Below, in pieces: positions 7,765 to 16,938 of a stretch of DNA of 64,000 nucleotides. The translations under genes and the position numbers were made by a program. Origin of the DNA: Caldicellulosiruptor morganii (GTDB taxonomy: Bacteria; Bacillota; Thermoanaerobacteria; Caldicellulosiruptorales; Caldicellulosiruptoraceae); assembly GCF_026810225.1 (NCBI RefSeq), contig NZ_CP113865.1:2361501-2425500 (forward strand). Reading direction: 5' to 3'. The notes under the pieces were generated by a model, which was given only the letters and a program-made list of their open reading frames with translations, was not told the origin of the DNA and ran no database searches. The number at the start of each line of letters is the position of its first letter. The stretch's first letter is position 1.

Positions 7765-8969
7765 TGAGTATAAATATGAAGCATGTGTGGATTGTATTTA
7801 AAAAAGAGCTAAAAGATGCGTTCAGAGACAGAAAGGCTCTGCTTGTTGGTATAGTTCTGCCCATGATATTCATCCCTGTGATATTTATTATCTCCTCACT
7901 TGCTGCAAAGTCTGCCTATGAAGTAAAACCGCAAAAGACACCAATTGTTGTCATTGGAAAGGAATATTCAAAAACATTAACAAGTATTATAGAAAAATCC
8001 GAGTTCCAGATTGTTGATTCCAAAAACCCAAAGAAAGACCTTCAGGATGGTAATGTTAAAGCTGTGCTAATAATTCCAGAAGATTTTGAAAAGCTCATTT
8101 TACAGGAGAAACAGGCTCAGGTTCAGATTTTGACAAATGAGGCTGACATGAAATCTTCAAATGTAGGAAGCATCTTGAGCGAGATTATTAACAACCTGTC
8201 AAAAGAAATAACAAAATCAAGGCTTATTAAAAAGAACTTAGACCCATCGATAATTGAACCAATTGTAATAAAGAAAGAAAATGTCGCACCACCGCAAAAG
8301 CAGTCAGCCACATTTTTATCCTTCCTTCTGCCAATGTTTTTAACCCTGTGGGTTGCTGTTGGTGGAATGAACGCTGCAATTGACATAACAGCCGGCGAAA
8401 AGGAAAGAGGGACATTGGAACCACTTTTAACAACAGCAGCAACAAGAGCATCACTTGTCACGGGAAAATACTTAGCAGTGAGCTTTATGGCACTTTTAGC
8501 AGGTCTATCTTCTCTTGTGGGTGTTATAGTATCGTTTATTGCTCTGCCACGCGCACTTGGTAGTGCTCTGCAAAACAGCCCTATACTTGACTACAAAGTC
8601 TCTCCACTTACAGTGTTTATAATGTTAATTGTTGTAACCCTGACTGCAATCATCTTTGCTGCAATTGAGGTTGCAATTGCCTCATATGCACGCTCATTTA
8701 AAGAAGGGCAGACTTATTTATCACCTGTCAGCATTGTTGTGGTAATTCCACCATACCTTACAATGTACAAGATGCCAAACGAGCTCACAGATACCTATTT
8801 TGTCCTGCCACTTGTAAATGCTATATCCATACTAAAAGAACTGATTTACGACATCATAAATCTGCAGCACCTTGCACTCTTTGTGGTTTCATCTCTGGTT
8901 TACATTGCAATATCAATAAGCTTTGCGTCAAAGATGTTTGAAAATGAAAAGGTGCTGTTCAGAAGCTAA
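7764..8969 (+). CDS. ABC-2 permease, NatB-like
   Basis: About 401 residues: an N-terminal segment (ALLVGIVLPMIFIPVIFII), a long extracytoplasmic domain (about 45-180), then five hydrophobic segments. The conserved ITAGEKERGTLEPLLTTA signature marks NatB/ABC-2 exporters. The ATG overlaps the ATPase stop (TGATG), indicating coupled translation. Confidence 0.9.
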   Translation: MSINMKHVWIVFKKELKDAFRDRKALLVGIVLPMIFIPVIFIISSLAAKSAYEVKPQKTPIVVIGKEYSKTLTSIIEKSEFQIVDSKNPKKDLQDGNVKAVLIIPEDFEKLILQEKQAQVQILTNEADMKSSNVGSILSEIINNLSKEITKSRLIKKNLDPSIIEPIVIKKENVAPPQKQSATFLSFLLPMFLTLWVAVGGMNAAIDITAGEKERGTLEPLLTTAATRASLVTGKYLAVSFMALLAGLSSLVGVIVSFIALPRALGSALQNSPILDYKVSPLTVFIMLIVVTLTAIIFAAIEVAIASYARSFKEGQTYLSPVSIVVVIPPYLTMYKMPNELTDTYFVLPLVNAISILKELIYDIINLQHLALFVVSSLVYIAISISFASKMFENEKVLFRS

Positions 8970-8972
8970 AAA

Positions 8973-9008
8973 AAGGAGCTGGTTTTTTAGACAGCCCCCT
9001 TTTTTTGC
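8973..9008 (+). terminator. Terminator of the NatAB-like operon
   Basis: GGAGCTG pairs with CAGCCCC (one mismatch), followed by seven T residues, just after the permease stop. Confidence 0.7.
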
Positions 9009-9034
9009 CAATTGCCCGAATATTAATAATCCTT

Positions 9035-10156
9035 TTATGACTTCTTCCTCGATGCAATATCAAGCCAGACAGCAAAAACAAGTACAAGTCCTTTTACAAT
9101 CAGCTGATAAGAGTATTCCAGGTTAAGAAGGCTCATGCCATTGTCGATGCTTGACATAATCAATGCACCTATTATAGCGCCGGGGACAGTGCCCTCACCG
9201 CCCAGAGTACTTGTTCCGCCGAGGATTGCAGCGGCAATTGCATCAAGCTCCATATTTGTCCCTGCTGCCTGTGTTGCAGCATCAAGCCTTGAAGTCAATA
9301 CAATTCCCGCAACTGCCGATAAAAATCCCATCAGAATAAATATCTTCATGGTTACCTTCTTGATGTCAATACCGGAAAGTCTTGCCGCCTCTTTGTTGCC
9401 TCCAATTGCATAGACATATTTACCAAATGTTGTATTTTGAGAGATAAAGGCAAGCAATATGGTAAACACAACAAGAATAAGAACAGGTATGGAAATTCCT
9501 TCATAGCTTATCATAACAAGTGTAAATGCCAAAATAAGAGCTATAACAACTGCCGCTTTACCAACTTCCAATGGCACAGACAAAACTTCTAAGTTGTATT
9601 TCTTTCTCTTTCTTCTTTCGTTAACTGTCAAAAGCAGATAGCCAAATATGAGCAAAAGTCCAAAAGCAATACTCAAAGGCTTGTTCAAATAACCCTGTCC
9701 TATAAATGTAAAGCTATCTTTAAAAGGCGAAATTGTAATACCTTTGCTTGCCAGAAGCACACCACCTCTGAAAACAAGCATGCCCGCCAAAGTGACAATA
9801 AATGCAGGAACGTTCCTGTAAGCAATCCAGTATCCCTGCCAGAGTCCTATCAAAACACCAACCGCCAGAACAGCAACCACTGTCCAGAGAGTTGACCATC
9901 CATGCCACACCTGCAAAACACCGGCTATTGCACCTGTAAAACCGACAACCGAACCCACTGACAGGTCTATATGCCCTGCAACAATTACAAATACCATCCC
10001 TATTGCAACAAGTGCAGTGATTGCCATCTGTCTTGCAAGCATTGAAAGATTTCTCGGTGTCAGAAAGTTCCCGTCTGTCAGTATAGTAAATATTGTCCAT
10101 ATAAGAAGAATGGCTATTATAAGAGTATATGTCCTCAAGTTTTTCTTCCAGTTCAT
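9035..10156 (-). CDS. xylH: Xylose-type sugar ABC transporter permease
   Basis: A 373-residue inner-membrane permease of the XylH/RbsC branch: about ten hydrophobic segments, the conserved GHIDLSVGSVVGF near residue 65 and the C-terminal AAILGGTSTLGGEGTVPGAI. Family members form the pore for xylose or related monosaccharides with a periplasmic binding protein and a two-domain ATPase. It starts 2 bp after the upstream gene. The ATPase gene (xylG) that should lie between the two is missing except for its last codons, so this permease has no local motor. Confidence 0.9.
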   Translation of the reverse strand: MNWKKNLRTYTLIIAILLIWTIFTILTDGNFLTPRNLSMLARQMAITALVAIGMVFVIVAGHIDLSVGSVVGFTGAIAGVLQVWHGWSTLWTVVAVLAVGVLIGLWQGYWIAYRNVPAFIVTLAGMLVFRGGVLLASKGITISPFKDSFTFIGQGYLNKPLSIAFGLLLIFGYLLLTVNERRKRKKYNLEVLSVPLEVGKAAVVIALILAFTLVMISYEGISIPVLILVVFTILLAFISQNTTFGKYVYAIGGNKEAARLSGIDIKKVTMKIFILMGFLSAVAGIVLTSRLDAATQAAGTNMELDAIAAAILGGTSTLGGEGTVPGAIIGALIMSSIDNGMSLLNLEYSYQLIVKGLVLVFAVWLDIASRKKS

Positions 10157-10158
10157 TA

Positions 10159-11052
10159 TTACCTTCCCCCTGTTGCTAAAGTCATAATCTTCTCTTGAGT
10201 TGCCACATCGGCTGCAAGCTCTCCGAAAACAGTCATGGTCTGTGTCCCTTCAACAATTCTCTTTATAGCTGCCAAATCAGCATCCTGACCTGTAACAACA
10301 ACTTTTCCTGCAAGCCCCTGTGCTTTGAGAGCCTGAATAATGCCACCCGCTGTACCGTCGTTTGGAGCCAAGATTCCCTGAACATTGTTCTTTGCAGCAG
10401 TGAGGGCATTTTTGCAAAGTCTCATAGCCTCTTCTGGCTTCCAGTCTTTTACCGGCTGGTCAAAAAGAACTTTTACCTTTCCGCTCTTTACAAGAGGCTT
10501 GATGTATTTCATAGCACCCTGATAGAATAGTGTTGCGTTGTTATCTGTTGGAGCGCCTCTGAAAACAAAGTAATTTCCTTTTGGAACCTTTGTTGTAAGG
10601 TATTTACCCTGAAGTTCTCCCACCTTGATATTGTCAAATGAGATGTAAAGGTCAACATTTGCATTCTTTATAAGTCTGTCATATGAGATAACCGGTATTC
10701 CTGCTTTGTGTGCCTCATCAATTATTGATGTGAAAACTTCAGCATTGTTTGGAACGATTACAAGAACATCCACACCCTGGCTAATCAAATTTTCACATTG
10801 TTCCTTTTGCTTTACATCATCCATATTAGCTGCCTGAACCAGAACCTTTGCACCGAGTTTTGTTGCAGCTTTTACAAACTCATCTCTGTCCTTGTGCCAT
10901 CTTTCCTCCTGCAGTGTTGCAAGAGAAAGTCCAATTTTAATCTGCTTGGAAGACTTTGCACTTGCATATTTTGGTACAAATGCAAAACTAACACCAATCA
11001 CAAAAGCAATAGCTACCAGAACAGCAACAATTCTTAATAGTGACTTTTTCAT
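10159..11052 (-). pseudogene. xylF: XylF-type binding protein fused to the last codons of XylG
   Basis: Signal peptide (MKKSLLRIVAVLVAIAFVIG...SASA), then a periplasmic xylose-binding domain: IGLSLATLQEERWHKDRD, LVIVPNN, VISYDRL, GILAPNDGTAGG, VVTGQDADLAA. After VEGTQTMTVF the usual C-terminal lobe end is missing and the frame runs straight into GELAADVATQEKIMTLATGG. That is the typical C-terminus of an RbsA/XylG ATPase (ATQEKIM...ATGG). An in-frame deletion of about 70 XylF codons and nearly all of xylG explains this best. The protein may be secreted but probably does not fold or bind normally. ATG at 11052 is preferred, after GGGAAG. Confidence 0.8.
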
Positions 11053-11268
11053 CACAAACAAACTTCCCTGAAAAATTTTTTTGTTTGTTTTGCAATATCA
11101 TTTTATCAATAAGCTTTTATCAAAACACTATTCTTTTTTGTCATTCTGGTAGAATTATTGAATAGGAAGTTCATAACCTGCAGTAATTTTTTGAAATCAA
11201 AAAATTACTATAGGGAAGTTGCACATAAAAATGTTATAATCAAAAGATAAGGGAGGATGGTTATCAAC

Positions 11269-11880
11269 ATGAAGGCGAAGTTGCAAAAGTTCAGTTTCAG
11301 AATCATGGTATTTTTCAGTGTGATTATTTTTGCAGCAATTATTCTCTACGATGTTTACAGCATGCGCCTTATAAGTACCACCGCCAAAAAGCCAAATTTG
11401 AAAAACCTTATGAGAATTATGATTGTTCTGCCTGAAAACCAGACATACTGGAATTGGTTTTTGGACAAGTTTCTTGATATTTCTGAAAAAGAAGGAATAC
11501 TGTCTGATATTGTATTTTACAGCAGTCCCAATGAGGCATACAAACTTCTAAAACTTGCCGATGTTGTAAAACCGAATGCAATCGTAATGTGCAATGTTTA
11601 CAATTCTAAAGAAATAGCCCAGGCACTGTCAAGCCTGAAAAACAGCGGAATTTTTATGGTTTCCCTTTTCAATGATATGCTTTTCAGATATGAAGATGTG
11701 TTTGTTGGAATTGATTATTATTATAAAGGAAAGATTGCAGGCAAGATTATATACAAAGTATTAAAAGAAAAACAATCTGTTCCTTCCAGCTTAAATATTG
11801 CAATTGTAAATCCTCTTTACACAACAATCGGTGGTACACTTGAAGTAAAGGGACTTGTTGATTTTCTGAAAGAAAAAGGT
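11269..11880 (+). pseudogene. Membrane-anchored sugar-binding sensor domain, interrupted by IS605-type element
   Basis: An N-terminal hydrophobic anchor (IMVFFSVIIFAAIILYDVY, residues about 8-27) is followed by a periplasmic-binding-protein fold similar to XylF/RbsB (IMIVLPENQTYWNWF, PNAIVMCNVYN, FVGIDYYYKGKIAGKI). Family similarity ends at VDFLKEKG, where the terminal repeat of the element begins at 11881. Residues after that in the open frame are transposon-encoded. About 80-100 residues of the fold are absent. It lies divergent from the xylose transporter genes, so it was probably a sugar sensor for them. Confidence 0.7.
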
Positions 11881-13228
11881 GTGAACTACCATCCACCTGA
11901 AGAGGTGGAGGCTTCGCGAGAAGTTTGGTAGCATTTTAAGCTACCCTTATTCTCACAGGATGGTTCACACACCCGCTACTGATTATCTGCTTTATCGCAG
12001 ACTCACCAGCTACCTTCAAAAGTATGTTTATCGCTCCATTTATATCTGCATTCAATACATTCCCACATTTCTTGCATACATACAAGCCCCTGTGCTTTCT
12101 GTTACTCTTGTCAACCACCCCACATCTGCTGCACCTCTGTGATGTGTAGCTTTCCTCTACCTCCACATACTCTATCCCATATAACCTGCACTTTGCTTCT
12201 AATTTTTGCTTAAACCTCTTGTATGGGATTCCCACAAAGTTCTGATTGTTCACCTTCCCCAGTTCTATCTCCTTCTTTATCTCTTTCATATTACCCACAA
12301 CAACTATTCCTATTTTATTTTCCAGACAGTGCTTAACTACAACGTTTACAGCCTGATTTAAAAAGTTCTCAACTATATGCTGTCTTTTAAGAGAAATTTG
12401 AGCAAGTTTTGAACCATATTTGATTCCCTGTTTGGAGTATACACTTTGCAGCCTTGCTTTTTCTTTATTGTACCATCGGTTGACTGATTTTAAAAACCTG
12501 CCCTCTATCAAAAAGGCAGTCCCAATGGTATCCGTAAGCGCTGCAAAGTTGTTTAACCCTAAGTCTATTGCCAAAATCCTGCTTTTGTCAAGCTTACAAT
12601 CCTGCTCTTTTTCCTCATACACATACTCAATTTCAAACCATTTCCCATGGTATCTCGGAATTATCCTGACTTCCTTAATCTTTTTTCCTGCAATGTTTTT
12701 TGGCAAATCAAAATATAAGTATCTTACCCCAAACTCCTTTGAAAAACTTCTGCCAAGACTAAGTCTCACTTTTCTGTCTTCTATTTTGAACTGGTCTTTT
12801 GGGAAAACTATCTGGTACATCCCATCCTTGGGTAGGTATCTGGGCATTAATACCTTCTCTTTTACCTTTCCTTCTTTTTTGGCTTTCAACAAGCTCAGAA
12901 AAGATTTAAAAGATTCATCCACCGAAATAAGTGTCTGCTGTGCAACCTGTGATGGCAAAAGCATATAGTTTTCGTTGCCTTTTGCAATGTGATATACACT
13001 TTCATATCGCAGGTGTTTATGAGTTTGAAAATAGTGCTGTCTTATATGATACAGAGCAAAGTTGTACAGGTTTTTTGAAAAGTGACAAAGCTTTCGCAAA
13101 ATTTTGTATGTTTTCTTATCACATCTTATATGATTTTTTTGTGTTTTGTACATTTAACATCACCCAGAAATATTTTATCACATTTTTAGCAATTCATCTC
13201 CATCTTACAGAAGATGGAGTCTTCTTGC
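11881..13228 (-). mobile_element. IS200/IS605-family element, copy 1 (tnpB only)
   Basis: A 1.35-kb element bounded by the same end sequences as the copy at 38352-40090. The right end (11881-11915, on the plus strand starting GTGAACTACC) has the hairpin CCACCT-GAAG-AGGTGG. The left end (13189-13228) has CTCCATCTT-ACAG-AAGATGGAG, a perfect 9-bp stem. No tnpA is present, so it would need TnpA supplied in trans. It sits inside the sugar-sensor gene. Confidence 0.85.
11936..13153 (-). CDS. tnpB: TnpB RNA-guided nuclease homolog (IS1341-like branch)
   Basis: An intact 405-residue TnpB. RuvC-I Asp lies in AIDLGLNNFAALTD, the four-cysteine zinc finger is CSRCG...CKKCG, and RuvC-III Asp is in LNADINGAINI. 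The RuvC-II strand reads GIVVVGNM (about residues 282-289) with no Glu at the usual place; candidate replacement glutamates are E331/E333/E334 in VEVEESYTSQ, 43-46 residues further on. Known TnpB proteins use an RNA made from the 3' end of their element to cut the empty donor site and favour transposon retention. The protein is unrelated at family level to the TnpB in copy 2 despite shared ends. Confidence 0.9.
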   Translation of the reverse strand: MYKTQKNHIRCDKKTYKILRKLCHFSKNLYNFALYHIRQHYFQTHKHLRYESVYHIAKGNENYMLLPSQVAQQTLISVDESFKSFLSLLKAKKEGKVKEKVLMPRYLPKDGMYQIVFPKDQFKIEDRKVRLSLGRSFSKEFGVRYLYFDLPKNIAGKKIKEVRIIPRYHGKWFEIEYVYEEKEQDCKLDKSRILAIDLGLNNFAALTDTIGTAFLIEGRFLKSVNRWYNKEKARLQSVYSKQGIKYGSKLAQISLKRQHIVENFLNQAVNVVVKHCLENKIGIVVVGNMKEIKKEIELGKVNNQNFVGIPYKRFKQKLEAKCRLYGIEYVEVEESYTSQRCSRCGVVDKSNRKHRGLYVCKKCGNVLNADINGAINILLKVAGESAIKQIISSGCVNHPVRIRVA

Positions 13229-13229
13229 T

Positions 13230-13286
13230 ATATTCTTGATAAAAGATAATTTCCATACATGGGAAGAGGTGTATATTGTAAAGTAA
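13230..13286 (+). pseudogene. Possible C-terminal tail of the interrupted sensor gene
   Basis: Right after the element's left end, the plus strand reads IFLIKDNFHTWEEVYIVK and a stop. The pattern (hydrophobic strand, then KDN) resembles the C-terminal end of sugar-binding proteins such as XylF, which end in a VTKDN-type strand. It may be the far end of the broken sensor gene with the middle lost. The evidence is short and suggestive only. Confidence 0.35.
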
Positions 13287-13334
13287 AAAAACTTTTCAGT
13301 TTATTCAAACACAGAAGGTTTGGGGGAAGTTGCA

Positions 13335-14081
13335 ATGCTAAACAAACTTTACATAGGAACATCCGGCTGGGCATATTCTCACTGGAAAGAAATTTTTTAC
13401 CCTGCCAGTTTGCCCCATGAAAAAAGGCTTGAGTTTTACTCAAAACATTTTGTTACCTGCGAAGTCAACTCTTCTTTTTACCATCTGCCACAGCAAAAAA
13501 CTATAATAAACTGGTACAATTCCACCCCGGAGGGTTTTGTTTTCTCTGTTAAAGCTCCACGGTCCATAACACATTTAAAAAGGCTTTTTGAAGTAGATGA
13601 TGAATGGGAAAAGTTCAAAAGCAGGATAGAGCTGCTCAAAGAAAAACTTGGACCTATTCTTCTACAATTTCCTCCAGGCTTTAAGAAAGATGAGGAAAAT
13701 CTGCAAAAGCTAATAAATTTTTTGAGAGGAAAAGAAAAGTTTAGATTTGCTCTGGAATTCAGGCATAAAAGCTGGTGCAATGAACAGGTTTATGAGATTT
13801 TAAAAAGTTTTAATGCAGCCTGGGTAATAGCAGACTCATCACGCTACCCCGGGGCAAAAGTTGTGACAGCACACTTTTGCTACATTAGAATGCACGGTCC
13901 ACAGAGCCTTTATAGCTCAAGTTATTCAGATAAGCAGCTAAAAGAACTGGCAGACGAGATAAGACAATATGCAAAGGTTTGCAATGAGATTTATGTGTAT
14001 TTCAACAATGATGTAAATGGCTGTGCTGTTCAAAATGCCAGGAGCCTGCTTGAGCTCACAGCGCAAATATTTGAAAATTAA
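13335..14081 (+). CDS. DUF72 (YecE-like) protein
   Basis: A 248-residue DUF72 protein with the family's N-terminal YIGTSGWAYSHWK, EVNSSFYHLP, FSVKAPRSITH, GPILLQFPP, ALEFRH.SW and C-terminal YVYFNND motifs. It is a TIM-barrel-like cytosolic protein of unknown biochemical role, conserved across bacteria and archaea. The frame is open from 13320, but ATG 13335 follows a GGGGGAAG ribosome site and begins the conserved sequence. A single-gene unit with its own terminator. Confidence 0.9.
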   Translation: MLNKLYIGTSGWAYSHWKEIFYPASLPHEKRLEFYSKHFVTCEVNSSFYHLPQQKTIINWYNSTPEGFVFSVKAPRSITHLKRLFEVDDEWEKFKSRIELLKEKLGPILLQFPPGFKKDEENLQKLINFLRGKEKFRFALEFRHKSWCNEQVYEILKSFNAAWVIADSSRYPGAKVVTAHFCYIRMHGPQSLYSSSYSDKQLKELADEIRQYAKVCNEIYVYFNNDVNGCAVQNARSLLELTAQIFEN

Positions 14082-14082
14082 A

Positions 14083-14112
14083 GGTGGGCTTTTTCACCCA
14101 CCATTTTTATTT
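14083..14112. terminator. Terminator between DUF72 and GH30 genes
   Basis: GGTGGG (14083-14088) pairs with CCCACC (14097-14102), followed by a T-rich run. It serves the DUF72 gene and probably also the convergent GH30 gene. Confidence 0.7.
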
Positions 14113-14118
14113 TACATC

Positions 14119-15459
14119 TTATTTTCCCAGAACAATAGTTGATATAGACCTTGCCGGGGATTTCCCGTAAAATATTTTATCCTCAATGACCATGTTGAAC
14201 TCTATTTCTTCCGGATTTTTATTTAAAACAACCACTGCCAAAGTATCATCCTGGTTTTTTGCTGCCAGAACCTCAAGTCTTGCATCACTGCAGCTGCTTC
14301 TGACTACTCTGGCACCCGGCTTTATGAATTTAGAAAAATGCCCTATATAATAATATGCGTTCTGGTAATAGATTAATTTTGATTTTGTATCAACAATTAT
14401 GGGTGCATCACAGAAGTTTCCAACATGATTGGGGCCACCCATAGTATCTAAGACCATGTTCCAATCCATAAATCCAATTGTGTAGCTGTTAAAATCACCA
14501 ATTATCTCATGAGCATACCTTTCTCCAAGCTCCCACGAGCCAGGTTTTACCCCACCTTCCTGACAACCTTCTGTAAACACCAGATTCACATCTGGAAACT
14601 CTTCCTTTATCTTTTTGAGCTGGTCAAAGTGGTCTCCTCCATACCAGTGGAATGCAACTCCCCACACATACTTGGCAGCTTCTCTGTCGCTTAAAATTGT
14701 CTTTGCTCTCTCATAAATAATGTCTTTGTTGTGGTCCCATACAAGTATTTTTACATGCGAAAGCCCTTCTTCTTCCAAAGTTGGTCCCAGGTAATTCTTA
14801 ACAAAATCCCTTTCCTCTTCAGCTGTGTATATACACGACTCCCACACCTGAGTTGCCATCGGTTCATTTTGAACTGTCACAGCCCATATATCAATCTCTT
14901 CTTCCTTGTAAGCCTTTATAAACTTGCAGAAAAACCTTGCCCATGTCTTTTTGTACTCCTCTTTTAGCTTCCCACCATGGCACATATCACCATTTGTTTT
15001 CATCCATGCAGGCGGACTCCAGGGAGAGACGAGAATTTTTAGGTCTTCGCAATATTCCTTTATTCTTTTCAGAAGCAGAATTATCATCTTTTTGTCACGT
15101 TCTATGTTAAAGTGCTTTAATTCAACATCGCCTTCAACATCATCACAGCTGTAGGTACTTATACAAAAATCACAGCTGTTCATGTGGATCCTGCAGAGTT
15201 TGTAACCAAGCCCATTTTCCGGGTCAAAGTAGCCTCTTAAAACCTCTTCTTGCTGCTGTGGCAAAAGTGATAGTATGTTCACTGCAGCAGCTTCAGTGAG
15301 TGCTCCACCAAAACCTATTACCTCTTGAAATGAACTGGATGGCTCAATTGTTATAACAGACTCCTTTTCTATCTTCTCGCTCTCTTTTATATTGTCTGCC
15401 TGCTGCATTGCAGTGCCCTGATCTTTTGCTGTTATGTAACATGCAATTTTTTTGAACAT
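14119..15459 (-). CDS. GH30 glycoside hydrolase (cytosolic)
   Basis: A 446-residue GH30 enzyme without signal peptide. The N-terminal beta-domain/barrel motif is FQEVIGFGGALTEAAA; the barrel carries LVSPWSPPAWMKTNG, acid/base Glu about 199 in WAVTVQNEP and nucleophile Glu about 297 in VFTEGC; the C-terminal beta-sandwich is short. GH30 enzymes of this shape cleave beta-glucosides, beta-1,6-glucans or xylo/fucosides; the exact substrate cannot be read from sequence. With no secretion signal it probably acts on imported oligosaccharides, in keeping with the nearby glucan and xylan enzymes. Confidence 0.88.
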   Translation of the reverse strand: MFKKIACYITAKDQGTAMQQADNIKESEKIEKESVITIEPSSSFQEVIGFGGALTEAAAVNILSLLPQQQEEVLRGYFDPENGLGYKLCRIHMNSCDFCISTYSCDDVEGDVELKHFNIERDKKMIILLLKRIKEYCEDLKILVSPWSPPAWMKTNGDMCHGGKLKEEYKKTWARFFCKFIKAYKEEEIDIWAVTVQNEPMATQVWESCIYTAEEERDFVKNYLGPTLEEEGLSHVKILVWDHNKDIIYERAKTILSDREAAKYVWGVAFHWYGGDHFDQLKKIKEEFPDVNLVFTEGCQEGGVKPGSWELGERYAHEIIGDFNSYTIGFMDWNMVLDTMGGPNHVGNFCDAPIIVDTKSKLIYYQNAYYYIGHFSKFIKPGARVVRSSCSDARLEVLAAKNQDDTLAVVVLNKNPEEIEFNMVIEDKIFYGKSPARSISTIVLGK

Positions 15460-15616
15460 TTTTATCTGCCTCCCTTTGTTTTGACAGTTTCTATGTGTTT
15501 CATTCTAATTTAATAGCACTTTATAAGTAAATACACTGAATTTTAGAAAGGGTATCCTAAATATAAGCATTTTTTGAGCTGCAAAAACAGGACAGTTCCA
15601 TGGTTCTTTGAAAAAT

Positions 15617-16762
15617 TCATGTGTCTTTATACACAAGCTCTCCCCCAGCATATACCTCTTTTACATTCAAATCCTCATCCATCAATACAAAATCTGCCAA
15701 AAAGCCTTCCTTTATTACTCCACACCTAAGTGAGAAAAGCCTTGATGGATTGCAGGTTGCTGCCATGAGAGCATCTTCCAATTCAATCCCAATTTTTACA
15801 AGATTCTTTATCGCTCTATCAATCGTAAGCGTGCTGCCGGCAATAGTGTTATCTTCCAATTTGCAAATTCCATTCTCAACTTTTACTTTCAGGCTTCCCA
15901 AATAGTATTCACCGTCACAAAGGTCTGTTGCAGCAATGGAATCACTGATAAGGATTATATTCTCTGCACCTTTTAGTTTATAGGTAAGCTTGATAATCTC
16001 AGGGGACAGGTGAATAAGGTCGCAAATTAGCTCCACTTTTATATCGCTCAAAAGAGCATAGGTTGTAATAGAATTTTGTCTGTGATGTAGCTGTGGCATT
16101 GCGTTGAAAAGGTGAACAATATTTTTTGCACCAAGTTCATGGGCTTGTTTTGCCACCTCAAAGCTGCTGTTTGTGTGGCCAAGAGAGATATTAATGCCAT
16201 CTGCATTTGCCTTTGCAAAAAACTCGTCAGGATTTTCAAGAAGCTCTGGTGCTATTGCAATGTCAAGAATCTTTTCTTCACAGTTTGCAGTAAGTTCTTC
16301 AAGCTTCTCAGCTGTTGGTATTTGCAAAAATCTCTCATCATGTGCACCTTTTTTTGCAGGGTTTATAAATGGTCCTTCTAAGAATATTCCGGGGATATTT
16401 AGTTTAAAATTTGGGTTTTTCTTGGCTTTTTTAATTGCTTTTGCAAGCTTATATATGTTTTCAAACGGAGCTGAGACAATTGTCGGCAGCACAGTTGTAA
16501 CACCATGTTTAAAATAGTAGGTTTGAACTTTTATTAAATCATCCTCAGTAATATCAAAAAAATCAACCCCACCAATACCATGGGTGTGTTTGTCAAAAAA
16601 GCCAGGTGATAGAATAAAATCTCTTCTGTCTATAACCTCATCTTTTTCAGTATCAATTCCTTTTTGTGTCCCCAGAATTACCCCATCCTCTACAACCAGA
16701 ACATTGTCTGTGATAAACGAATATCCATCGAATATCCTTTTGACCAAGAATCTCTTTTTCAT
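15617..16762 (-). CDS. nagA: N-acetylglucosamine-6-phosphate deacetylase
   Basis: An amidohydrolase-superfamily enzyme of about 381 residues. Metal/substrate motifs are GFFDKHTHGIGG, GIFLEGPFINPAKKGAH, SLGHTNSS, VHLFNAMPQLHHR and LISDSIAATD, all in the usual NagA order. It deacetylates GlcNAc-6-phosphate to glucosamine-6-phosphate in amino-sugar and cell-wall recycling. The frame extends upstream, but ATG 16762 with GGAGGAG 8 nt before it is the clear start. No nagB is adjacent. Confidence 0.92.
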   Translation of the reverse strand: MKKRFLVKRIFDGYSFITDNVLVVEDGVILGTQKGIDTEKDEVIDRRDFILSPGFFDKHTHGIGGVDFFDITEDDLIKVQTYYFKHGVTTVLPTIVSAPFENIYKLAKAIKKAKKNPNFKLNIPGIFLEGPFINPAKKGAHDERFLQIPTAEKLEELTANCEEKILDIAIAPELLENPDEFFAKANADGINISLGHTNSSFEVAKQAHELGAKNIVHLFNAMPQLHHRQNSITTYALLSDIKVELICDLIHLSPEIIKLTYKLKGAENIILISDSIAATDLCDGEYYLGSLKVKVENGICKLEDNTIAGSTLTIDRAIKNLVKIGIELEDALMAATCNPSRLFSLRCGVIKEGFLADFVLMDEDLNVKEVYAGGELVYKDT

Positions 16763-16938
16763 TTTTACAAATCTCCTCCAAAAGATCAATCTGGATATGA
16801 TAATTTTAAACATTTTAAAATTTCTCTGTCCAGTTTTTGTTCTGTACAACACTTTTTGTATAATATGTATTGACAATCTTTCTTTTTTTTGTAAAATTTA
16901 ATACAGCAAAAATCAAACTATTGAGGAGGAGATGTTTT

